In this document: one piece after another, positions 35,490 through 44,336 of the stretch | How positions within the stretch are numbered: the stretch's first letter is position 1 | How the letters are laid out: each line of letters starts with the position of its first letter | From: an uncultured Spirochaetaceae bacterium | GTDB taxonomy: Bacteria > Spirochaetota > Spirochaetia > Sphaerochaetales > Sphaerochaetaceae | Assembly: GCA_944392935.1 (NCBI GenBank) | Contig: CALXYI010000003.1 | Location: 1 to 64,000 of the forward strand | Reading direction: 5' to 3' | Length of the DNA stretch: 64,000 nucleotides | The notes under the pieces: generated by a model | Database searches by the model: none | What the model was told of the DNA's origin: nothing | What the model saw: only the letters and a program-made list of their open reading frames with translations | Position numbers and translations under genes: made by a program

Positions 35490-36392
35490 TCACGCCTCAT
35501 CGGAGGGCAGGGTGAGCGCCCTGACGTTCAGATCCTCTATGATGGAGCGGAGTATTCCGGCCGTGCGCACCTTCTGCAGCTCAGAGAGCCCCTGGAAGAA
35601 TGAATCGATGAATGTGAATACCATTCCCTCGAGATTCCCGAGCTCGGTTTCGTCAAGGGGGAAGCGCAGGGAGGAGAAGATATTGTCTATATCCCTTGAG
35701 TAGCAGATCCCGATGGATGGATAGGTGAAGGATATCCTCGGATTGAGGAGGATGTCCTGATCGAGGGTGCCTGTGAATGCCGCAGAGACAGCCTCATCCG
35801 GCTCAAGCATGAACGATCCTATCCTGGTGAAGTACTGGCAGTTCTTCTCCGTGAAGGCGATCCTGACCCTGGAGATCATTCCCTGCGGAGGCAGCATGAT
35901 GCGCCCGTTCCTGTCCAGGAGGCGGGTCAGCTGCATCCATCTGGAATGAAGCCTCTTCTTCTTTATGAACCTCACCTCCGCCATCGCATCGAGCGCGATG
36001 AGAGTACCCGGGAAGGATGTCGTGAAGCCCTCCGTGCATATCGTCCCCCCGATCGTCGCCCTGCGTGTTATGAGGCGGCTGCCTATCGATTCGATATTCT
36101 CTATGAGCACCTTCGGCAGCACGGCCTTGCCTGTGTTCAGTATCTCGTCAAGCGTCACCATCGCCCCGAATTCGGCGAACCTGTCGTTGCGCTGGAAGCG
36201 ATGGAGCTCCTCGATCTCGCCCAGGTAGATTATCTCGGCATTCATCCGCCTAGAAGGGTAGGAATCAGGGCGTGACATGATGAACGTTCCCCCTGCCCAG
36301 AGCGATGAGGCCGGGTAGTGCAGGATTATCGAGGCATATTCGCTCAGATTCGCGGGAGTATGGATATTAGGGGAGCTGAGACCTTCGTACAT
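35490..36392 (-). CDS. molybdenum hydroxylase-like FAD subunit
   Basis: A 300-residue FAD-binding subunit of the xanthine dehydrogenase/CO dehydrogenase CoxM type. WAGGTFIMSRPD and RRATIGGTICTEG correspond to the two FAD-binding loops (AGGT and TIGGN). The C-terminal CoxM-like domain is present. AAGGAGG lies just before the ATG. It overlaps the iron-sulfur subunit by 26 bp and is last of the three-gene operon. TIGGT in place of TIGGN is a small departure. Electron donor unknown, see the large subunit. Confidence 0.8.
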   Translation of the reverse strand: MYEGLSSPNIHTPANLSEYASIILHYPASSLWAGGTFIMSRPDSYPSRRMNAEIIYLGEIEELHRFQRNDRFAEFGAMVTLDEILNTGKAVLPKVLIENIESIGSRLITRRATIGGTICTEGFTTSFPGTLIALDAMAEVRFIKKKRLHSRWMQLTRLLDRNGRIMLPPQGMISRVRIAFTEKNCQYFTRIGSFMLEPDEAVSAAFTGTLDQDILLNPRISFTYPSIGICYSRDIDNIFSSLRFPLDETELGNLEGMVFTFIDSFFQGLSELQKVRTAGILRSIIEDLNVRALTLPSDEA

Positions 36393-36855
36393 TCCTCTTC
36401 CTCCTTAGCTCGATGCCACGCTGGACTATCATTATCTCGTCCTCCGGATCCATGCACGGGCATCGCACCATCGCCAGCTCGCGGAGTATCTGCTCCTTGT
36501 CCGTTATGGCCTCATCGATCAGCGATTCGAATATGATCGTGCGCGATGCATAGCAGTCAGGGCATGGATAGGCTCCGACGCTCTCATATGCCTTCTCTAT
36601 GTCGCGCATCCCGCGCGTCCGCCTGAAGCTCTCGAACGTGACGACTGTCTTCCCCCTGATCTCGAATGCGGGGACCATGCATGAGAGCATGGCCTTCCCG
36701 TCGACAAGGACCGCGCAGAGTCCGCACATGGCTCCTGAGCAGTGGTTCACGCTGCCTTCCTCCCCCATGTTCTCCCTGAGGATGAGGGAAAGGGGCTTGT
36801 CGGAATTGAGCGAGAGCGTAAGCGTCTTGCCGTCTATGGTGCAGTCGATCTTCAT
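36367..36855 (-). CDS. molybdenum hydroxylase-like [2Fe-2S] subunit
   Basis: A 162-residue two-cluster ferredoxin subunit. The plant-type cluster has CSGAMCGLC and a fourth Cys in KAMLSC. The second cluster has CPDC and CPC, matching the usual C-x2-C and C-x-C pairs. All eight cysteines are there, so both clusters should form. AGACAGGA precedes the ATG; the start overlaps the large-subunit stop by 4 bp. Confidence 0.85.
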   Translation of the reverse strand: MKIDCTIDGKTLTLSLNSDKPLSLILRENMGEEGSVNHCSGAMCGLCAVLVDGKAMLSCMVPAFEIRGKTVVTFESFRRTRGMRDIEKAYESVGAYPCPDCYASRTIIFESLIDEAITDKEQILRELAMVRCPCMDPEDEIMIVQRGIELRRKRNVRRSQLP

Positions 36856-38780
36856 TCCTGTCTCTCCCTGTATAGCTTCTCTATCTCGCCAGCGCTTACC
36901 GGAAGCTCTGCAGCCCTGCTTCCTATTGCCTGCGCAAGCGCGTTCATCAGCGCTCCGAGCGTGAGTCCCCTTGCAAGCTGCTGCACCGAGGATACGGTGT
37001 CATCCGTGCCTGTCTCCCTTATGCTTATGTGCATCCTGAAGGAAAGAGGTATCGAGATGCCGTTCTCCCTGAGCGTCAGGAGTATCGTGCGCCGTATGGA
37101 GTTGATCAGGGATATCCTGTCCATTATCGAGGGGAATGCGAAGGAACCCCAGACTTCCATGGCCATGGGGATCATGCTGCTGCGGTCGATCCTTATCCCG
37201 CATACGACAGAACCGTATCCCGAGTTCTCGAATTCGCATGGATATGATGTGTTCTCCGCATCGAAGCGCAGCGATACCGGGGCCTTCTCGCTGTCCTTGA
37301 GGACGCTGAGCCTCCTGGCGGCGCTCTCGAGCTGCGGCGTGAATGATGCGACAAGGCGCGAAAGCACATCCGGGCCGGTGTCTATCGTGTCCGGCCCATG
37401 GCTGAGGAACACCACGTCATCCGGCCTGCCCGGTATTATCCTCCCAGCGATGCGCTTCTTCCAGGAGCTTATCGTCCCGTGATGCTGCAGGGCTGATGTG
37501 TTGATCGTGACATTGCCTTTCTGCGTATATGTCATCATCGCGGAGAAACCGAGCTCCTTGGACAGCGTCGTTGAGAATCCCGATATCCCGGCACCGCTTG
37601 CGATCCCTATTCCCCTGAGGTACCCAAGTATCCCGAAATCCTCCTTCTGGAAGGTGTCTGCGGACCATTTCCTGTCATAGGAGGAGGCATCATCGGCTTC
37701 CCTGAGGCATTTCTTCACCTCATCGAGCTCGAATCCCGGGATGTAATCGGTGAATTTCCTCTTGTCCTTCTCAATGCTCGCCCTGTACAGGCTCGGAGTC
37801 CTGTCCAGAAGGCTTGCCACGCGCGATATGTGGTATTCAGTCGATGCAAGCGCCTCGCTGTATCCGAGGGAGCCGCAGAATGCAGCGGGGTGGTTAGGGG
37901 ATGAGGCGATCCTGACCGATGCGTGGTAGCTCTTCAGCGGATATGGCGGGATGAGCCCTGCCATGGCCTGCCTCTGGTATTCCTCGGGGGCGAATGCGAA
38001 GGCACCCTGGTCAACTGTCATCTGCACCCTCTCCGCAATCGGCTTTCCATCCCCATCGACGGATATGCTTCTCCTCACGATGATCTCGGGACGTGAGAAT
38101 ACGCCATCGCTCCTTATCTCCGAGGGAAGCCCTGTCCTTATCGTGGCGGTGGCTGCAATCGCTGCAAGCACCGCAGGATCCAGGAGGTATTCATCATGCT
38201 TGGCCGTGTATGGCAGCGCGTGCATTACTATGCTCCTCCTCGGATAGCCCGTAGCGCGCTCCACGGTGGAACGCACCAGCTCCATCCACTCCGTCGGGGC
38301 CTCGATGTGCATGTTGGCGCCTTCCATCCATGCCGTGACCGTATACAGCCTGCTGTTCCTCTGGTAGATCCTCCTGAGCCTGAACTCGGTATCGATCTCC
38401 TTCAGGTTTCCGTCATCCTCCGGCGCCTCTCCCCATCCGTATTCAAGGCTGTCAGGCAGATCAGGCTCCGCCAGATCCTCGATAGGTTCTGTCTTCACTG
38501 ATATCTCCCTCATCAGAAGCGATGCGGATTCGTAGTCGGGAGCGAAGAGGGCAAGCACGATCTGCCCGGGATAGGAGACTGTCTCCTTCGCTATGATCGG
38601 CATCGTGCGGCCGAGGAATGATATCTCATTGCTGCCCGGGATATCGCTCCCCGTTAGGACAAGGTATCTCGCATCGAGCGGCGGCAGGACAAGATCGGAG
38701 ATGCGCACTCCGCCTTCGGAGGCGTGCAGCAGTAGGCCGCATCGCATGTTGTAGCGGGAGAAGTTCTTGCTGTCTGCCAT
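36852..38780 (-). CDS. degenerate molybdenum hydroxylase-like large subunit
   Basis: A 642-residue protein in the place of a molybdopterin-binding subunit, but shorter than the usual 750 or more and poorly conserved. I can align CGSLGYSEALASTEYHISRVASLL with the family's RGFGxPQAxFAxExxxDExA region (shown in part) and ARGLTLGALMNALAQAIG with the segment after the catalytic Glu. The expected GGGFGGK, EMGQG/EFGQG and GEPP motifs are missing. So cofactor binding or catalysis by the classical route is doubtful. It may be a derived family with another role. ATG 38780 has no ribosome site; TGGTATCCT lies 7 nt upstream. It leads the operon with the iron-sulfur and FAD subunits. Confidence 0.65.
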   Translation of the reverse strand: MADSKNFSRYNMRCGLLLHASEGGVRISDLVLPPLDARYLVLTGSDIPGSNEISFLGRTMPIIAKETVSYPGQIVLALFAPDYESASLLMREISVKTEPIEDLAEPDLPDSLEYGWGEAPEDDGNLKEIDTEFRLRRIYQRNSRLYTVTAWMEGANMHIEAPTEWMELVRSTVERATGYPRRSIVMHALPYTAKHDEYLLDPAVLAAIAATATIRTGLPSEIRSDGVFSRPEIIVRRSISVDGDGKPIAERVQMTVDQGAFAFAPEEYQRQAMAGLIPPYPLKSYHASVRIASSPNHPAAFCGSLGYSEALASTEYHISRVASLLDRTPSLYRASIEKDKRKFTDYIPGFELDEVKKCLREADDASSYDRKWSADTFQKEDFGILGYLRGIGIASGAGISGFSTTLSKELGFSAMMTYTQKGNVTINTSALQHHGTISSWKKRIAGRIIPGRPDDVVFLSHGPDTIDTGPDVLSRLVASFTPQLESAARRLSVLKDSEKAPVSLRFDAENTSYPCEFENSGYGSVVCGIRIDRSSMIPMAMEVWGSFAFPSIMDRISLINSIRRTILLTLRENGISIPLSFRMHISIRETGTDDTVSSVQQLARGLTLGALMNALAQAIGSRAAELPVSAGEIEKLYRERQE

Positions 38781-38796
38781 ACCGAGAAGGATACCA
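38781..38796 (-). promoter_or_regulatory. extended -10 abutting the molybdenum-hydroxylase-like operon (leaderless start)
   Basis: TGG-TATCCT at 38796-38788, 7 nt, then ATG at 38780. No Shine-Dalgarno. The -10 hexamer is a 4/6 match. Confidence 0.5.
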
Positions 38797-38874
38797 CCTC
38801 TTACCTGCAGGCGCAACGGCAGCGGATGCTGTGGCGCGCCTGCTTTGGTGCTGATGCCCCATGGCACCCTCCTG

Positions 38875-38889
38875 TGCTATCATTCAGGC
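38875..38889 (+). promoter_or_regulatory. extended -10 abutting ligA (leaderless start)
   Basis: TGC-TATCAT at 38875-38883, 6 nt, then ATG at 38890. No Shine-Dalgarno. Confidence 0.6.
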
Positions 38890-40977
38890 ATGAATGCCAA
38901 GGAAGAGATAGATAAGCTGACAAGCGAGCTGAGGATATACCAGGATAAGTACTACAAGGAGGGAGTGTCGCTCATCGCGGACAGCGAGTACGACCGTCTT
39001 GCCGACCGCCTGATCGAGCTTGAGCGGGAGCATCCGGAGCTCCAGCATCCCGATTCCCCGACAAAGCGCGTAGGTTCCGATCTCACCAATGATTTCCCCG
39101 AGGTGAGGCATACGATACCTGTCCTCTCCCTGGACAAGGCCTACTCGGATGAGGCCGTCCTCGATTTCTTCTCCAGATCGATACAGAAGGAAGGGGGAGC
39201 GCTTTCGTTCGCGGCAGAGGAGAAGATAGACGGCATCTCGATGGTGCTCTATTACGAGGGCGGGGTGCTCCGCCGTGCCGTTACGAGGGGCAATGGAGAG
39301 ATCGGCAATGATGTCACGCCCAACATAATGACGATGAGGAGCGTCCCCCTCTCGCTTCCTGAGCCTGTCGATATAGCGGTGCGTGGGGAGGTCTATCTCG
39401 AGAAGTCGGATTTCCTCCGCCTGAACGCGGAGGAGGCGGACGAATCGAAGAGAGCTGCCAATCCGCGCAATCTCGCCGCGGGTACGGTAAGGCGGCAGAA
39501 GAGCATCGAGGCTGTACGCGTTCCCCTTACGATCTTCTGCTATGAGGGGTTCTGGAGCGACAGGTCCCAGACGCCTCCTGACCACCTCCATATCCTTGCC
39601 CGCCTCAAGGGCCTCGGCTTCAGGATCAATCCGCACCTCGCGTTCTTCGATTCGACAAGGGAGAAGGCCGAGGAGAAGCTGCGCTCTGCCGGACTTGACG
39701 GCAAGGCGTTCGCTTTCTCTGATATCGGCGGGTTCATAAGGGAGAAGAGCGCTGAGCGTCCATCGCTTGCCTATGAGATAGACGGGCTTGTCTTCAAGAT
39801 CAATGAGCTTGATGTGAGGGAGAGGCTCGGATACACCGAGCATCATCCGCGCTGGGCGATTGCCTATAAGTTCGAGGCGCCGCAGGCGGAGGCGAAGCTC
39901 CTGGACATAACGGTGCAGGTAGGGCGTACGGGGCGCATCACTCCCGTCGCGGAGATAACCCCTACGAAGCTCGGAGGCTCCACGATAAGGCGTGCCACGC
40001 TCCATAACCAGGAGTATATAGATGAGCTGGAGCTCGCCATCGGCGATACTGTCTCGATATCGAAGCGCGGGGATGTGATACCCGCTGTCGAGAGCGTGAC
40101 AGAGAAGAACAGCTCCGGCAATACCACTTTCGTGCTGCCTGCGGAATGCCCTTGCTGCCATGCTCCGATCGTGCAGGTAGGAGGGCTCCAGTACTGCCCG
40201 AATCCCGGATGCCCGGATCAGGTGAAGGGCAGGATAGCATATTTCGCATCCAGGGATGAGATGGATATAGAGTCCCTGGGCCCCAGGACTGTGGAGCTCC
40301 TGTATGATGCGGGGATCCTGAGGAGCGTGGAGGATATCTATACCGCCGATTACTCTGCCGCAGCCTCCCTTCCCGGCCTGGGGGAGAAGAGCATCGCGCT
40401 GCTCGAGAAGGGCGTGAGGGAGAGCCTTTCCCGCCCGTTCTCCACAGTCCTGTCTGCCCTCGGCGCTGCCGATATCGGCAGGAAGAGCGCGGAGATGCTG
40501 GTCCGCAGCGGCTTCGATTCCATAGAGAAGATCCAGAACGGCACGGTCTCTGGCTTCGCGGCTATCCCAGGCTTCGGGGAGCTTACCGGTGAGCGCATAG
40601 TCCAGGCATTCGCCTCGCCGTCCCTCAGGAAGACGATAGAAGGGCTCAGGAAGGCAGGCGTGCATCTCGATGCCAGCCAGGATGCGAAGGGAGAGGATCT
40701 CCCGAAGACGCTCTCAGGCACGGTCTGGTGCATAACAGGCTCGTTCGAGGCATTCAATCCGCGCTCGAAGGCTCTCAGGGAGATAGAGAAGCGAGGTGGA
40801 CGGACAGTCTCATCGGTCACCGGCAATACCACTCATCTGCTTGCGGGGAAGGGCGGAGGCTCGAAGAGGGCGGAGGCGGAGAGGCTGGGCGTGGAGATCG
40901 TCAGCGAGGAGGAGTTCATGCGTCTTATCGGCATGGAGGCAGCGGCTCCGGATGACGGGCAGCTCACCCTTTTCTGA
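38890..40977 (+). CDS. ligA: NAD-dependent DNA ligase
   Basis: A 695-residue ligase sealing nicks in replication and repair. The adenylated lysine is Lys112 in EEKIDGISM. The OB fold follows, then the zinc finger (CPCCHAPIV and CPNPGCP), four helix-hairpin-helix repeats and a C-terminal BRCT domain (WCITGSFEAFNPRSKALREI, in part). It ends in DDGQLTLF; QLTLF matches the sliding-clamp binding motif QL[SD]LF, placed at the extreme C-terminus. ATG 38890 is where homology begins; the frame reaching 38767 would add residues overlapping the divergent gene. The start is predicted leaderless. Confidence 0.96.
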   Translation: MNAKEEIDKLTSELRIYQDKYYKEGVSLIADSEYDRLADRLIELEREHPELQHPDSPTKRVGSDLTNDFPEVRHTIPVLSLDKAYSDEAVLDFFSRSIQKEGGALSFAAEEKIDGISMVLYYEGGVLRRAVTRGNGEIGNDVTPNIMTMRSVPLSLPEPVDIAVRGEVYLEKSDFLRLNAEEADESKRAANPRNLAAGTVRRQKSIEAVRVPLTIFCYEGFWSDRSQTPPDHLHILARLKGLGFRINPHLAFFDSTREKAEEKLRSAGLDGKAFAFSDIGGFIREKSAERPSLAYEIDGLVFKINELDVRERLGYTEHHPRWAIAYKFEAPQAEAKLLDITVQVGRTGRITPVAEITPTKLGGSTIRRATLHNQEYIDELELAIGDTVSISKRGDVIPAVESVTEKNSSGNTTFVLPAECPCCHAPIVQVGGLQYCPNPGCPDQVKGRIAYFASRDEMDIESLGPRTVELLYDAGILRSVEDIYTADYSAAASLPGLGEKSIALLEKGVRESLSRPFSTVLSALGAADIGRKSAEMLVRSGFDSIEKIQNGTVSGFAAIPGFGELTGERIVQAFASPSLRKTIEGLRKAGVHLDASQDAKGEDLPKTLSGTVWCITGSFEAFNPRSKALREIEKRGGRTVSSVTGNTTHLLAGKGGGSKRAEAERLGVEIVSEEEFMRLIGMEAAAPDDGQLTLF

Positions 40978-41004
40978 GGGTAGTGCCCCAAGGGGCGCAA
41001 AATA

Positions 41005-41029
41005 TGCTATAAGGAGGCTGGAGGCAAGG
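41005..41029 (+). promoter_or_regulatory. extended -10 and ribosome site of the aminotransferase operon
   Basis: TGC-TATAAG (41005-41013) is an extended -10 like those of the leaderless group, but here about 17 nt follow and contain GAGGCAAGGA, so a short leader with a ribosome site is expected. Confidence 0.45.
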
Positions 41030-41030
41030 A

Positions 41031-42332
41031 ATGAATATACTTGCAGAGGAACTGAACAGGACTCTTTCGGATTCGGTAGCCTATGGCTTCCTTTCTCCGG
41101 TCGGCCGGAGGATGTATTTCCCTAAGGGCATCGTTGCCCAGAGCGACGAGGCCAAGGAGAAGGCCAGGAGATACAATGCGACTGTCGGGCTTGCGACGAG
41201 CCATGGCGAGCCTTTCTATCTCGAGGATATCTATTCGGCTTTCCGCGAAGGGGAATTCAAGCCCTCGCAGATCTTCTCCTATGCCCCCGGCGGCGGCGAC
41301 AGGACGCTCCGGGCCCTCTGGCGTGACAGCATGATCGCGAAGAACCCCAGCCTCAAGGGGAAGAGGATGTCGCTTCCTCTCGTCACAGGAGGCCTTACGC
41401 ATGCGATAAGCATGGCCGCGATGCTCTTCGTCAGCGATGGCGATGAGGTGGTATGCCCGGATCTCTTCTGGGACAACTACGACCTGATCTTCTCCGATCT
41501 CATCGGAGCCAGGGCCGTCGCATTCCCGTTCTACGGCGAGGACGGAGGCTTCAATGTCAGCGGCATGAAGGAGGCCCTTCTCTCCGTGAAGGGCGACAGG
41601 GCGAGGATAATCCTCAATTTCCCGAACAATCCCACAGGCTACACGCCATCGAAGGATGAGATGAGGAGGATAGTGGAAGCGCTCGTTTCCGTTGCCGACA
41701 GCGGCAAGAAGCTCCTTGTGCTCTCCGATGATGCGTACTTCGGGCTCTTCTTCGAGGATGACACCGAGAAGGAATCGCTCTTCGCATACCTTGCGGATGC
41801 CCATGATGGCATCTTCGCGATCAAGGGAGATGCAGCGACGAAGGAGGAGATGGTGTGGGGTTTCAGGGTAGGGTTCCTCACATATGCCTCGAAGGGATTC
41901 ACCGATGCCCATCTTGATGCGCTGACGAAGAAGACACTGGGCGCCATAAGATGCACCGTCTCCAACTGCGACCGTCCGGGACAGAGCCTGATAGTGAAGG
42001 CGATGCAGGGCGGGGATCATTACAGGGTCGATAAGGAAAGGCTCTTCGAGGAGATGAGGAAGCGCTACCTGATAGTGCGCAGCGCAGTCGAGCGCCACAG
42101 CGGGGATAAGGTGCTGACGCCTTATAGCTTCAATTCCGGCTACTTCATGGCATTCAGCACCAATGGCCATGATGCGGAGGAGCTCAGGACGTATCTTCTC
42201 GACAAGTACCAGATCGGTGCGATAAACATCATGGGCCGCACGCTGCGGCTTGCATACTGCTCGGTAGAGCCTGAAGGTCTCGATGAGGTTGTCGATACAG
42301 TCTACAGGGCTGCAGGGGAGCTATGGAACTGA
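41031..42332 (+). CDS. PLP-dependent aminotransferase, class I/II
   Basis: A 433-residue fold-type I aminotransferase. NFPNNPTGYTPS carries the Asn that contacts PLP, SDDAYFG the Asp-Tyr pair, and the lysine of AIKGDAATKEEMVWGFRVG is the likely Schiff-base residue. Length and sequence suggest the aspartate/aromatic group, but the substrate cannot be told. Its stop overlaps the ModE-like gene by 10 bp. The operon then runs into phosphofructokinase. Confidence 0.8.
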   Translation: MNILAEELNRTLSDSVAYGFLSPVGRRMYFPKGIVAQSDEAKEKARRYNATVGLATSHGEPFYLEDIYSAFREGEFKPSQIFSYAPGGGDRTLRALWRDSMIAKNPSLKGKRMSLPLVTGGLTHAISMAAMLFVSDGDEVVCPDLFWDNYDLIFSDLIGARAVAFPFYGEDGGFNVSGMKEALLSVKGDRARIILNFPNNPTGYTPSKDEMRRIVEALVSVADSGKKLLVLSDDAYFGLFFEDDTEKESLFAYLADAHDGIFAIKGDAATKEEMVWGFRVGFLTYASKGFTDAHLDALTKKTLGAIRCTVSNCDRPGQSLIVKAMQGGDHYRVDKERLFEEMRKRYLIVRSAVERHSGDKVLTPYSFNSGYFMAFSTNGHDAEELRTYLLDKYQIGAINIMGRTLRLAYCSVEPEGLDEVVDTVYRAAGELWN

Positions 42333-42700
42333 GCACGAAGCTCTATATCCTCGGCGACGACGGCAGCAAGTTCCTTGGGGCCGGGGTATTATGGCTTCTT
42401 GAGAGCGTCGAGGAGAAGGGCTCATTGCTTTCTGCTGCGAAAAGCATGGGACTGTCCTATACAAAGGCCCGTGCCATGCTCGATAATCTTGAGAGGAATC
42501 TCGGCTGTCCTGTCCTGGACAGGAGGAAAGGCGGGGCAGAGCGCTCAGGTGCGACGCTTACGCCTTTCGCGCATAGACTGATCTCCCTGTACAGGGGATT
42601 CCAGGATGATGTGAAGGCAGAAGCCGACAGGCGCTTCTCATCCTTCCTTCTTTCCCTGGATAAGCTCATGGAGGAAGAGAATGAGCAGCGAACGATATGA
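42323..42700 (+). CDS. ModE N-terminal-like winged-helix protein
   Basis: A 125-residue DNA-binding protein similar to the N-terminal domain of ModE: LLESVEEKGSLLSAAKSMGLSYTKARAMLDNLERNLG (in part SLLSAAKSMGLSYTKARAML) and a GG-containing turn before ATLTPFAHRLI. The molybdate-binding domains of full ModE are absent, so if it regulates molybdenum genes it does not do so by binding molybdate itself. A nearby molybdenum-hydroxylase-like operon makes that link tempting but unproved. It overlaps both neighbours by 10 and 20 bp. Confidence 0.75.
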   Translation: MELSTKLYILGDDGSKFLGAGVLWLLESVEEKGSLLSAAKSMGLSYTKARAMLDNLERNLGCPVLDRRKGGAERSGATLTPFAHRLISLYRGFQDDVKAEADRRFSSFLLSLDKLMEEENEQRTI

Positions 42701-44015
42701 CTTCACGATCGAAACGCTTGGACCGGCGAAGCTGAACTCCCCGATAAGGATGTCCAAGAAGGGTGGCGACGGTCTTGCCGACTATGTTACCGACAACGAC
42801 CGCATCCTCTATTCGATAGAGACGAAGCAGGGAGCGGATGACAGCATACATCTGCAGAGGAGCGAGACGATAGAGCTGGCAGGGCCGCGTGAGAGGATCT
42901 ACTTCAATCCAGCCCATGTGCATGCCGCCATCTGCACGTGCGGGGGTCTCTGTCCCGGTCTCAACAATGTGATCAGATCCGTTGTCCGCTGCCTCTGGTA
43001 CCGCTATGGAGTGCGCCGCATCTCCGGAATACAGTATGGATACCTGGGCCTTCTGGAGAATTCCCCCTGGCCTGTCATGGAGCTCGATCCCGATGTCGTC
43101 GATGACATACAGGACAAGGGCGGCACGATCCTGGGCTCAGCGCGCGGCGGCGGCAAGCAGGTCGAGGAAATCGTCGACTCTCTGGAGAGGATGAACATAA
43201 ACATCCTCATATCCATAGGCGGCGACGGAACGCTCCGCGGTGCGTATGATATCGGGGAGGAGATCAGGAGAAGGGGCCTGAAGATATCCGTGGTGGGAGT
43301 CCCGAAGACGATAGACAACGATCTCTCCTTCATCGATGCATCCTTCGGCTTCGATACCGCCGTATCCATGGCGGCTCCTGTCATAAGGGGAGCCCATGTG
43401 GAGGCGAACGGATCCATAAACGGAGTTGGGATCGTGAAGGTGATGGGCCGCGAGTCAGGCTTCATCGCTGCCAATGCATCCCTTGCGCAGAGCGATGTGA
43501 ATTTCTGCCTCATCCCGGAATCCCCGTTCGATCTCGATGGGCCGAACGGCCTTCTGGAGAATCTGAAGAGGCGGCTTCTCGAGCGCGGGCATGCAGTCAT
43601 CCTCGTTGCGGAAGGCGCAGGGCAGGAGTTCATCCCGCCATCAGGCGAGACCGATGCCTCCGGCAACCTGAAGTTCCATGATATAGGGATATTCCTCAAG
43701 AACAGGATCAAGGAGTACTTCGCGGAGCAGGGGATAACCGCATCCATCAAGTACATCGATCCTTCCTACATCATACGCTCAGCTCCGGCGAACAGCTATG
43801 ATTCCATCTACTGCGCCCGCATCGGAGCCCACGCCGTGCATGCCGCGATGGCCGGAAAGACGCAGTGCATAGCATCCCGCGTGAACAACCAGTATGTGTA
43901 TATACCTATAAAGGTCGCCGTATCCCAGCGCAGCCATGTCGATACCGAAGGTTCGCTCTGGAGGGATGTCCTGGAGAATACAAGGCAGCCGTTCTCGATG
44001 AAGAACAATGCCTGA
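42681..44015 (+). CDS. phosphofructokinase, long group (ATP- or PPi-dependent)
   Basis: A 444-residue 6-phosphofructokinase, longer than the 320-residue bacterial PfkA, like the plant/trypanosome/spirochaete group. Substrate loop: CGGLCPGLNNVIR. Phosphoryl-donor loop: GGDGT at 180-184, with Gly183 as in ATP enzymes rather than the Asp of PPi enzymes. Catalytic loop: PKTIDND at 208-214, where Lys209 is shared by PPi enzymes and by ATP enzymes of this long group. I favour ATP but this needs assay. GAGGAAGAG precedes the ATG. A clear terminator follows. Confidence 0.9.
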   Translation: MSSERYDFTIETLGPAKLNSPIRMSKKGGDGLADYVTDNDRILYSIETKQGADDSIHLQRSETIELAGPRERIYFNPAHVHAAICTCGGLCPGLNNVIRSVVRCLWYRYGVRRISGIQYGYLGLLENSPWPVMELDPDVVDDIQDKGGTILGSARGGGKQVEEIVDSLERMNINILISIGGDGTLRGAYDIGEEIRRRGLKISVVGVPKTIDNDLSFIDASFGFDTAVSMAAPVIRGAHVEANGSINGVGIVKVMGRESGFIAANASLAQSDVNFCLIPESPFDLDGPNGLLENLKRRLLERGHAVILVAEGAGQEFIPPSGETDASGNLKFHDIGIFLKNRIKEYFAEQGITASIKYIDPSYIIRSAPANSYDSIYCARIGAHAVHAAMAGKTQCIASRVNNQYVYIPIKVAVSQRSHVDTEGSLWRDVLENTRQPFSMKNNA

Positions 44016-44022
44016 AAGCGAT

Positions 44023-44051
44023 GGGCGGGAGCGATCCCGCCCCTCTTTTTT
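44023..44051 (+). terminator. intrinsic terminator of the phosphofructokinase operon
   Basis: Perfect 8-bp stem GGGCGGGA/TCCCGCCC (44023-44030, 44035-44042), GCGA loop, then CTC and six Ts, 7 bp past the stop codon. Confidence 0.92.
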
Positions 44052-44274
44052 CCGTATACAATCAAGAGGATATCATTTCAAACAGCCTGCATATCCATCC
44101 AGCTATTTGCATGAACGCAAGGATTTGGCTTGATCAAATCCCTGAAACTCCAGAAATGGAATCACGTTTCATAAAAATCCGAAAATTATCAAGGAATTTT
44201 CTGAAAACCTCTTTTCATTGTTTTTCCATCTCGCTATATTGGGGTCAGAAAGTGGAAGCAGAACTTCCATTCTA

Positions 44275-44313
44275 ACCTCCTTTTGTTCCCCATAAGCGGT
44301 TTACCTCCTTTTG
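44275..44313. repeat. two copies of ACCTCCTTTTG
   Basis: The 11-mer occurs at 44275-44285 and 44303-44313. It matches the 3' tail of 16S rRNA; read on the minus strand each copy is an ideal Shine-Dalgarno site. The second lies inside the loop of the terminator-like hairpin. Confidence 0.6.
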
Positions 44314-44336
44314 CCCGCTGTGGGGTTTTTTATTTT
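44288..44336 (+). terminator. terminator-like hairpin with a long loop
   Basis: CCCCA (44288-44292) and AGCGG (44295-44299) pair with CCGCT (44315-44319) and TGGGG (44321-44325), followed by TTTTTTATTTT. No gene ends just upstream on this strand, so it would end an unannotated transcript or read-through. Confidence 0.6.

Noticed and set aside
38884-40665. 593-codon open frame opposite ligA
   Set aside because: It lies wholly antisense to a well-conserved ligase, has no recognisable motif, and its codon pattern is the mirror of GC-rich third positions.
40987-40998. terminator after ligA
   Set aside because: GCCCC-AA-GGGGC has a 2-nt loop and no T-run.
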